30,099 nucleotides of DNA from Candidatus Dojkabacteria bacterium (lineage in GTDB: Bacteria > Patescibacteriota > Dojkabacteria > SC72 > JAFGCJ01): the NCBI GenBank assembly GCA_028696915.1, contig JAQVGB010000002.1, positions 1 through 30,099 on the forward strand. The letters run 5' to 3'. Every line of letters starts with the position of its first letter. Positions within the stretch are counted from its first letter, which is position 1. Shown in pieces: positions 24,065-30,099 of the stretch. A model generated the notes under the pieces. The model did no database searches and was not told where the DNA came from. It saw only the letters and a program-made list of their open reading frames with translations. Made by a program: the position numbers and the translations under genes.

Positions 24065-25202
24065 ACTCTTTCTCCAATCCCCATTTTGCAAGATATTTTC
24101 GAGTCTTTGTGTGCAGGGGTGTATCGCTCAAGTTGCATTTATCGGGAAAGGTTAGCTGCATTGTCACCCGTCCTTTGCGCCCTTCTCCCCGATACTTCAC
24201 TTGGATACGTGCCTGGTTTACGAAGTAATGGCTGGGGTGCATGTTCTGTCGTGAAAGGTATTCCTGCATTGTTTTCACGCCATTAAATTCTTTTAGGTCT
24301 ATCGTCACCTGTATCGTCTTATCAAGTCTACCTACCAGTCGCAGGTGCTTCAGCCCGACACTCTCTATCATGTCCTCGGGTTCGGTCAAAAAGACAAAGT
24401 CGGGTCGCAGTAACTTATCAAGCTCGTAGATTTTCTGATAATCATCTACTGGTTTTTCATCCTCAAGGACAGCCTCGCTGAAAAGGTCAAACAGGTCTTT
24501 TATTGTTTTTCCTCGATAGCTCGATGCCACCTCCAGCGTTCCTGTCTCGGGATAGTAAATGTAGGTAATTTGAAAGGATGGGCGGCGTGTTACACGTTTG
24601 AGGTCATCCTCTTGGTACTCTAGGTCTGATTTTTTGTAGTCCTCGGGATACAGGAGAAAGCATGCCCTGTCCTTGAATCGGTACACTTCGGCTCTGCATT
24701 GCTTGCCCTTTCCATACTTTCCGATAAGATACTCACTTAACCTTGAAGTCAATGCCTCGGTTCTTAGCTCTGCCTGGTCTACGGATACCTTTTTCAGGTC
24801 TACTCGTCGTGATTTATTTGCCAGCGTTGTTGTATCGTGCAAAACACGAGCCGATTCAAATATTTTCGGTTGATGGAGGAATGCATAGAATGCTTGGTTT
24901 GTGCAGTTCTCAATTTCCTCAATATCATGTTGGAGTGAAATACCGTAACTGTCAGCCACGGTGAGTATGGATTCTAATCCGAACTCAGAGGCCATTTCCT
25001 TTACCTCACTGAAATCATACTCCAATTCATTAAGCTTCTCCTGCGGGAGAGCCTCGATAAGAGCCTGCAAGGCCTCCACACGCTCGTTGTCACTGCTAGC
25101 CTGGGGTATTGTAATATTGATGCCTTTCTGCTCGAAATACTGCTTGAGAAGGTCATCGTCTATATAACGAAGGAAGTTCGGGATTTTGAAGTACTGCGCC
25201 AT
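24042..25202 (-). CDS. Unrecognised 386-aa protein
   Basis: 386 aa, soluble, with no signal or membrane segment. An N-terminal helical stretch (about 1-110) is rich in Glu and Leu. The central part (about 120-225) alternates basic and aromatic strands (for example SFQITYIYYPETGTLEVASS). The C-terminal third is again strand-rich (KTIQVTIDLKEF, then VTMQLTFPDKC). I see no nuclease, ATPase or methylase motif. It directly follows the restriction-modification genes on the same strand but has its own promoter candidate 39 bp upstream. It overlaps the next gene. A role linked to the R-M locus is only positional inference. Confidence 0.55.
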   Translation of the reverse strand: MAQYFKIPNFLRYIDDDLLKQYFEQKGINITIPQASSDNERVEALQALIEALPQEKLNELEYDFSEVKEMASEFGLESILTVADSYGISLQHDIEEIENCTNQAFYAFLHQPKIFESARVLHDTTTLANKSRRVDLKKVSVDQAELRTEALTSRLSEYLIGKYGKGKQCRAEVYRFKDRACFLLYPEDYKKSDLEYQEDDLKRVTRRPSFQITYIYYPETGTLEVASSYRGKTIKDLFDLFSEAVLEDEKPVDDYQKIYELDKLLRPDFVFLTEPEDMIESVGLKHLRLVGRLDKTIQVTIDLKEFNGVKTMQEYLSRQNMHPSHYFVNQARIQVKYRGEGRKGRVTMQLTFPDKCNLSDTPLHTKTRKYLAKWGLEKEYEQERIA

Positions 25203-25240
25203 AGTTGTCTTATACTAATATTTACTCGGGCAGTACTGGA

Positions 25241-25268
25241 ATTATACCGTCAATGCGACGTTTGTGGA
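25241..25268 (-). promoter_or_regulatory. Candidate promoter of the unknown gene pair
   Basis: On the minus strand TCCACA (25263-25268), a 16-nt spacer and a perfect TATAAT (25241-25246) lie between the specificity gene and the 386-aa gene. A second weak -10 (TATTAG) sits nearer the ATG. This suggests the pair can be expressed independently of the R-M genes. Confidence 0.4.
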
Positions 25269-25289
25269 AGGTGTGCATGTGAGTATGTT

Positions 25290-25982
25290 CTACTCTCGTC
25301 CCAAAATCATCCGCTCAACTTCGTCACGGGCATTCTCGACACCCGTATCCGCAGTTTTTCGTTTACTATGAATTGAACTCCTCATGGATGCACACTTCTG
25401 TGCAATTTCCACTTGTTTGGCTTTTGACGGTACAGGAATCAGTAGGTTTTGGACATTCGGCTTCGATGTGTTCGGTCTAACCGTAACAACATTCCAAGTA
25501 TGACGTATTTGTCTCTGTACCAGCTCTGATGAAAGAACCTCAAAGAGATAGTCCTGAGTCAGAATCCCATCATCGGCACGTATCACAAAGGAAAAGGAAC
25601 CGAAAGTATAGCCATCACACTCACTTGGAACCATAGCCACCTTTCCCGTCGTGCTACCGCACTGCACCATAAGTATGTCGCCAGTTTTAACTCTTTTTTC
25701 ATCAAGTCTTGGTGTATCAGTCTTTATATATTTTACGTCAGACATATCGATTGAGCCATCAGACTTTATATTGGTTACCCTAATCATCGGAACCCCCTCG
25801 TCTTCGCTTCGAGCATAATCCTGTGTGGGCATAAGACCGTAGTCAATAAGTTTTGTCAGATTGACGAGTTTTTCAACTCTCTTATAGTTATTGATTGAGG
25901 TATACATTCGTGAAAACACGGGTGAATGATAATAGGGGTCTAGTCGATCTTTAACATCTTGCGACAGGGCTACGTAAGCCAT
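25290..25982 (-). CDS. hsdS: Specificity half-subunit 2 (second target-recognition domain)
   Basis: 230 aa from the ATG at 25982, which has AGGAGGG 9 nt upstream. The protein is one target-recognition domain: DRLDPYYHSP at its start matches SRFDAYYYQP at the start of half-subunit 1, then VPMIRVTNIK, the TGDILMVQCGSTTGK segment and LLIPVPSKAKQVEIAQK, ending in a helical coil. It is in the same reading frame as half-subunit 1, separated by one TAG plus 27 further codons. Either it is a natural half-S subunit or the 3' part of an interrupted specificity gene. Confidence 0.8.
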   Translation of the reverse strand: MAYVALSQDVKDRLDPYYHSPVFSRMYTSINNYKRVEKLVNLTKLIDYGLMPTQDYARSEDEGVPMIRVTNIKSDGSIDMSDVKYIKTDTPRLDEKRVKTGDILMVQCGSTTGKVAMVPSECDGYTFGSFSFVIRADDGILTQDYLFEVLSSELVQRQIRHTWNVVTVRPNTSKPNVQNLLIPVPSKAKQVEIAQKCASMRSSIHSKRKTADTGVENARDEVERMILGRE

Positions 25983-26063
25983 TGACTTTGACCCTCCTGG
26001 TAAGGATATCTCCAATGCTTTTACAACAAAATCCGACAATTCCGTTTCGATTTTCTTTGCCTC

Positions 26064-26669
26064 CTACTCAAGTTTTCGCTTCTTTTCATAGGCTTCCTTC
26101 ATAATTGTAACAATCTTTTCTTGAACGTCTTGGGGAGGAACTGGTACAAAAACAGAGGACAGTGCATTTTGCGAAATGCTTCCCATTATTGCACCAACGG
26201 CATTCCTTTCAAATTGAAGTCTTCCTAACTCGCTATTAATGAAAATAGCCATATACTCGGGAATAATTCTCTCCCCTAATCGAACACAAAAGACCTCGGA
26301 ACTCACAATGGCCTCATCCGTAGTTTCGTAAACAGCAGCATTGCCATAAGAACCTTTCCTTGTTAAAAGAAGGTTTCCTTTTTTCGGAACTGCGCTCTTT
26401 TTTTCATTTAGCAATTTCTTTGGTACACGTTTCACCTTACGAAAGTGTACTTCCCCCTTTCCAATATCACCGACTCTAATATATGGAATCCCCTCATCAA
26501 CAAAAGCCCTGTAATCAAGGCCATTCGTTACCCCAACCGTTAAATCTTGAAAACTACTGACAGAATACTTCGATTTAATTCTCTGCTCTAACATCTTGTA
26601 TTTTGGTTGGTAGTAGTAGGCATCGAACCTAGAGCATATGTTTTTCCTGTCAACAACAAACGTCTGCAT
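26064..26669 (-). CDS. hsdS: Specificity half-subunit 1 (first target-recognition domain)
   Basis: 201 aa. The ATG directly abuts the TAG of the modification gene, so translation is coupled. It has one target-recognition domain with IPYIRVGDIGKGEV, KGNLLLTRKGSYGNAAV and VPVPPQDVQEKIVTIM, then the start of a coiled coil (EKKRKLE). The frame stops at TAG (26064-26066). It continues in frame as EAKKIETELSDFVVKALE, which extends the same coiled coil. A full S subunit normally has two such domains in one ~400-460 aa chain. Confidence 0.8.
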   Translation of the reverse strand: MQTFVVDRKNICSRFDAYYYQPKYKMLEQRIKSKYSVSSFQDLTVGVTNGLDYRAFVDEGIPYIRVGDIGKGEVHFRKVKRVPKKLLNEKKSAVPKKGNLLLTRKGSYGNAAVYETTDEAIVSSEVFCVRLGERIIPEYMAIFINSELGRLQFERNAVGAIMGSISQNALSSVFVPVPPQDVQEKIVTIMKEAYEKKRKLE

Positions 26670-28475
26670 CTACACCCCCTTATAGTTGAATTTTTGCTTC
26701 TTGAACTTCGCATACTCCTCCAGAATAGCACCGAAATCATTTTTCGGGTCTTTTCGACCAGTCGCATCGTAGCCAATATGCTCCGCAATCGCCATGAAAA
26801 TCGGATAGTTGCCCGTCCTCTCACCCTTACTCAACCGTCTTATGAACACAAGCGATGACTTCACACCAGCACCATAATGGGCAAATGCAAACTGCGGAAG
26901 TGACACCACCGCAAGCAACTGGCACTTCTCCATAATGAAATCCCTCACATACTGCAAAGACGAATTTGTCAAAATGCCATCTGGCAATACAATCGCCATC
27001 TTGCCTGTTTTCGGTTTCAGGAAGTCCACACAACGTTCAATGAAAAGAATCTCTGTCTTTTGCGTTGTCCTCGTCTTCCCATTATTTTTTCCTAACTCGT
27101 AATCATCCAAATAGTTTTTTTCCGTAGCCTTCACGGTAGCCCCAAACGGAGGATTCGTAAGTATAAGGTCGAACAGGTCTTGCCTGAATCCCCGATGATT
27201 ATCTGTTATTTCCTCAAAATCACTGAGTGAATCCATGCTGATGACATTGGTGTGGCCGTCATCATGGATAATCATGTTCATCTTACATACTCGGGCAATC
27301 TGGTCATTAATTTCGATGCCATAGAGGTTATTCTGCGCAAAACGATGCCAGTGGTCTTTGGCCTCCGATTTGTCATAATTGCTTTCTGCAAAGGTTCTCA
27401 CACTATCAAGCGTATTCAGCAGGAATCCCCCACTGCCACATGCAGGGTCAAGAACCAAATCGCTCTTACTCGGCTCAAGCATCCTCACACAAAACTGAAT
27501 AATCTCTCGTGGCGTGAAAAATTGCCCCATTTTCCCCTTGAAAAAGTCCTCCATGAAACGCTCAAATGCGACGCCTTTAGTATCAAGGTCGGTAGCCCCG
27601 ATAGCAATCTCCTGCAGGTGTTCCACTACACTGAACACAACCTTTGCAGGAAGCCGTATGTCCTCCTTGAAAACTTCGGCATCCTCCTGTTTTGCCTTCT
27701 GATAGATTTTGTCAATTCGCTTGAACACCTCCTCGGCGGTCTCGTGAGTTCCAACCTGAAAGGCATACTCCTTGCCTCTTGGTGTATCTTTCTCGTCTTT
27801 GAGCTTGCAGAAAAGAAGCTTTGATACTTCGTCAAATGCCGTGGTTGGAGCGAGCTTACCACCCTGCCATACCGTATCGTGCGATTTTTCGAGCGCACGG
27901 ATAAGGTCTTCTCTTGAAACAGGCCTCAAATCTCGCTGAGTATCACCTTTTACAAAACGATATTTTGGAGCTTTGCCATATTTGACGGGAATGTCTGCAA
28001 TAATATTTTTTTCTCTCTCACTGGCCTTGAAATTTGCCACGTCAAACGCTCTCTTGGTATTTCCTGCCACAACTATTGCATAGCTAGCTCGAAGGCTATT
28101 CGCATTGCCAAACGCCTGCTCAACTGCCTGCTCAAACTCCGCATTGCTTATGCCATCCTTTTTGCATTCGACAACTAGGTACGGTTTCTTTCGTTCATTG
28201 TCCTCATAGACGACTATGTCAGCACGGTCTTTCGGGGTTCTACGGGGTACGGTAACTTCAATGGCAATGTTCTGGGGTGAGTATTTATAATCGGTAATCA
28301 AATCAGAGTAGTAGGCAGCTCGTACTTTTTCCTCGGGATTCTTGAATGTGGTTGAAAAGTCCTTGCCAGCTTTGTAGGTAACCCGACTACTTTCTCCATC
28401 AAGAATAAGAGAACCCGTCCCGATTCCTTTTTCTATACGTTCTAGGAAAATGGAGTAATCGTTGTCGTCTGGCAT
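26670..28475 (-). CDS. hsdM: Nuclease-methyltransferase fusion (HsdR-N-type PD-(D/E)xK domain + N6-adenine methylase)
   Basis: 601 aa. Residues 45-150 match the N-terminal nuclease domain of type I HsdR subunits: D86 in RADIVVY and E103/K105 in VVECKK form a PD-(D/E)xK core. Residues 190-310 are the helical HsdM N-domain. The methylase part follows with motif I DPACGSGGFLL (343-353) and motif IV NPPF (441-444), typical of N6-adenine methylation. No helicase motor is present and no separate hsdR gene is in the window. The fusion plus separate specificity subunits is the layout of BcgI-like type IIB systems. The gene has its own promoter candidate and is divergent from the EAD-repeat gene. Confidence 0.88.
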   Translation of the reverse strand: MPDDNDYSIFLERIEKGIGTGSLILDGESSRVTYKAGKDFSTTFKNPEEKVRAAYYSDLITDYKYSPQNIAIEVTVPRRTPKDRADIVVYEDNERKKPYLVVECKKDGISNAEFEQAVEQAFGNANSLRASYAIVVAGNTKRAFDVANFKASEREKNIIADIPVKYGKAPKYRFVKGDTQRDLRPVSREDLIRALEKSHDTVWQGGKLAPTTAFDEVSKLLFCKLKDEKDTPRGKEYAFQVGTHETAEEVFKRIDKIYQKAKQEDAEVFKEDIRLPAKVVFSVVEHLQEIAIGATDLDTKGVAFERFMEDFFKGKMGQFFTPREIIQFCVRMLEPSKSDLVLDPACGSGGFLLNTLDSVRTFAESNYDKSEAKDHWHRFAQNNLYGIEINDQIARVCKMNMIIHDDGHTNVISMDSLSDFEEITDNHRGFRQDLFDLILTNPPFGATVKATEKNYLDDYELGKNNGKTRTTQKTEILFIERCVDFLKPKTGKMAIVLPDGILTNSSLQYVRDFIMEKCQLLAVVSLPQFAFAHYGAGVKSSLVFIRRLSKGERTGNYPIFMAIAEHIGYDATGRKDPKNDFGAILEEYAKFKKQKFNYKGV

Positions 28476-28503
28476 AAGTAGCGAGTATCAAATTATCGAA
28501 TCC

Positions 28504-28532
28504 ATTGTAGTATCTTTTTCTAATTATGAGAA
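28504..28532 (-). promoter_or_regulatory. Candidate promoter of the R-M operon
   Basis: On the minus strand TTCTCA (28527-28532) is 17 nt from TACAAT (28504-28509). The expected transcript starts about 22 nt before the ATG at 28475. It lies back to back with the promoter of the EAD gene, with only 8 nt between the two -35 boxes. Confidence 0.45.
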
Positions 28533-28540
28533 GCTGATAT

Positions 28541-28568
28541 TTGCAAAAAATACGACCTCTGGTATATT
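28541..28568 (+). promoter_or_regulatory. Candidate promoter of the EAD-repeat gene
   Basis: TTGCAA (28541-28546), a 16-nt spacer and TATATT (28563-28568) give a plausible sigma-70-type promoter about 46 bp before the ATG at 28615. The leader contains a three-codon frame ATG AGT ATC TAA (28598-28609) and no strong Shine-Dalgarno sequence. Confidence 0.5.
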
Positions 28569-28614
28569 AAGTGCAGAAAGGTTCAATAAGAATTAATATG
28601 AGTATCTAACAATA

Positions 28615-30099
28615 ATGATAGGACAAACGCCTGATTTCCCTGGAAACCAAGGATTTCCTGATAGTAACATTGACCCCTCTTCCATTTCATCACAAGACCA
28701 GCCTGATGACCAACCATTTGAGTCAGGAATACAGTTTCGAGGAGGTGGTTCAGGACATTATGATAGAGAAAGGGAAGCGGAAGCTCTTACAGACCTTAGA
28801 AACACTATCAGAGATTACCTTATTGCTGCTTTTACAAAAGAGGATTTAGGCAGAGTTTTTCTATATTCCAGTGACCCAGAAATGCGTGCCATTCGAGACC
28901 AGATTGCAAAATCCTCAGGAATTGCAGGAGCAGCAGATGTCACGATTGAACACTCGCTCGCCCGAGGTATCGACTTAACAACTCGTGTAATCGAAGCCAC
29001 AGCAGCAGCAAATCCAAGACGTTATCAACAATACAAACCGCTACTCGATGCTGGACTTGAAAAGGCTAGGCAGGTAACTCCGGAAAAAGTTGAATCAGAA
29101 ACCCCGTCTGCAGTTGAGGATGAACAACATCAGCTCGCAGATGTTATCCGACAGTTCCTTCAGGCAGGTTTCGGAGACGATGACTTACGACGACTTCTCG
29201 TGTACTCCAGAGACCCACAAGTAGCTGCACTTCAGCACGATACAACAATTGATGTTGGGAAAACAGGAAATCTTGATAGAATTGTCGAATTAGCTCGGGC
29301 AAAAAATATCCTTCCCAATCTTGCAGTAGAAGCCGCACGCACCAACCCAAGAATGTATGCTCTCTTCGAGGGGGCAATTAGGGCAGAGCTTGCAAAGCTT
29401 GGTGAACAACAGAGACATAGTGAAAGGCCTCCGGTACAGCAACGAAGACCCGCTGCCCCTGCTAGACCCGCATATACGTCACCCCCTCCACAACCCCAGC
29501 CAACAAGACCAAGACCAACGGCTGCAGAACAACCGCCACATCGAATAACAGAAGCTGAGCAAATTGACAGAGAAGCCGACAGAGCAGCAAGATTAATTGA
29601 GGAGATGGAGAGGGAAAGAAGGACACAGGTCACGGAACGACCAGTTGCAGTGGAAGCTGAGCCGACAGAACCGGTAACCCTTGCTGATGGTTGGAGAGAC
29701 CCGAGAACGGGGCAAATCAATCCTCCTTATAGAGAAATGCGTCAATTTTTTGAAACGCAGTTTCAAGAGTCTGATGACCCAGACAGTGACACCCGTCGAT
29801 TCATCAAACTTCTTATGGATGACCCCAACTTTCAAGAAATCCGATATAGAATTGGGCTTAATTCAGATATGGGCGATGTCGTGGATGAGGCATTTGAATT
29901 GGCACGAACAAGGTTAAAATGGCAGGAGCTGATGAATCTTGCTGCAAGAGTAAAACCTCAAGAATTAGAAGACGCACAGGATGGGTTGCGAATTAGAGTT
30001 AATCAGGCATTGGTTGAGCCAATGGAAATGCCATCAGCCCCCTCTCAGAAAGCAAGACCTGAGACAACGTACCCAAAAGAGGAATTGCCCCAAATGACC
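28615..30099 (+). CDS. Protein with three tandem EAD1-like (effector-associated) domains, 3' end outside window
   Basis: An open frame of 495 codons runs off the right edge without a stop. After a Gly/Asp/Ser-rich head there are three related helical units at about residues 58-146, 170-258 and 372-458. Each has a leading helix, a DDP/SDP-type turn (YSSDPEM, YSRDPQV, LMDDPNF), a central helix, and a closing helix ending in a x-P pair (AANPRRY, RTNPRMY, RVKPQEL). Units 1 and 2 share 14 of 33 residues in their first part. The second unit resembles EAD1, an adaptor of the death-like class that pairs effectors with sensors in bacterial conflict systems. Pro/Arg-rich linkers join the units. An effector or ATPase domain may follow beyond the window. 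Confidence 0.7.
   Translation, partial: MIGQTPDFPGNQGFPDSNIDPSSISSQDQPDDQPFESGIQFRGGGSGHYDREREAEALTDLRNTIRDYLIAAFTKEDLGRVFLYSSDPEMRAIRDQIAKSSGIAGAADVTIEHSLARGIDLTTRVIEATAAANPRRYQQYKPLLDAGLEKARQVTPEKVESETPSAVEDEQHQLADVIRQFLQAGFGDDDLRRLLVYSRDPQVAALQHDTTIDVGKTGNLDRIVELARAKNILPNLAVEAARTNPRMYALFEGAIRAELAKLGEQQRHSERPPVQQRRPAAPARPAYTSPPPQPQPTRPRPTAAEQPPHRITEAEQIDREADRAARLIEEMERERRTQVTERPVAVEAEPTEPVTLADGWRDPRTGQINPPYREMRQFFETQFQESDDPDSDTRRFIKLLMDDPNFQEIRYRIGLNSDMGDVVDEAFELARTRLKWQELMNLAARVKPQELEDAQDGLRIRVNQALVEPMEMPSAPSQKARPETTYPKEELPQMT

Larger units (their letters stand above)
19138..30099. mobile_element. tRNA-His-integrated genomic island, right end outside the window
   Basis: From the tRNA onward the sequence becomes visibly more AT-rich and holds only accessory genes. 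These are two recombinases, a small HTH/zinc-ribbon regulator cassette, unknown genes, a restriction-modification locus and an EAD-repeat protein. All genes but the last read toward the tRNA. At least 10.9 kb belongs to the element. No structural phage genes or conjugation genes are seen, so the island type (integrative element, defence island or cryptic prophage) is open. Confidence 0.75.

Noticed and set aside
25290..26669. Recoding of UAG in this genome as an explanation for the split hsdS
   Set aside because: hsdM and at least two other genes here end in TAG with the next feature placed accordingly, and all other genes read normally with the standard code.
29232..29835. Long minus-strand open frames opposite the right-end gene
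   Set aside because: They are shadows of the plus-strand EAD-repeat frame, which has repeat structure, sensible composition and an upstream promoter.
19138..30099. CRISPR array or cas genes in the island
   Set aside because: No regularly spaced direct repeats and no Cas-like motifs were seen; the repeats found are few and of operator type.

Overview
The window looks like part of a chromosome from a Patescibacteria/CPR-type bacterium, possibly Peregrinibacteria-like. That placement is inferred from gene content: a ClpC with a fused zinc finger, a minimal set of envelope genes, and a DUF5659 / short helical protein / HTH cassette of a kind I associate with CPR contigs. The standard code with UGA as stop fits, since secG ends in TGA. 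All calls come from reading the sequence; no database search was run.

Left part (1 to about 19,060; higher GC, housekeeping). A minus-strand run reads ftsW, murG, clpC and a bactofilin-like membrane protein. Divergent from it are a CMP-kinase-like gene and a Pro-rich zinc-ribbon gene. Next come tRNA-Leu(UAA) and tRNA-Cys(GCA) on the minus strand, then pyk and ppsA together on the minus strand. A plus-strand block carries a PF04020-like membrane protein, secG, a membrane-anchored peptide-type solute-binding protein and tRNA-Leu(CAG). The minus strand then carries a two-pass Ig-like protein, a divergent CapA-like protein and peptide deformylase.

Right part (about 19,138 to beyond 30,099; visibly more AT-rich, accessory). 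An integrated element begins at the 3' end of tRNA-His(GUG). A large serine recombinase reads leftward into that tRNA, so its last ~33 codons are antisense tRNA and flank. Then come a tyrosine recombinase, the three-gene overlapping cassette, two unrecognised genes that overlap each other, and a restriction-modification locus. The modification subunit has an N-terminal PD-(D/E)xK nuclease domain, no HsdR motor gene is visible, and the specificity gene is cut into two half-subunits by one in-frame TAG. Divergent from this locus, and running off the right edge, is a gene of at least 495 codons. It encodes three repeats that I read as tandem effector-associated (EAD1-like, death-superfamily-type) domains joined by Pro/Arg-rich linkers.

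The best candidate for an undescribed system is the 23,123-30,099 block. It combines a motor-less nuclease-methyltransferase with split specificity subunits, a separately promoted pair of unknown genes, and a divergently transcribed triple-EAD adaptor, all inside a tRNA-integrated island. The right end of the island and the C-terminus of the EAD protein lie outside the window.
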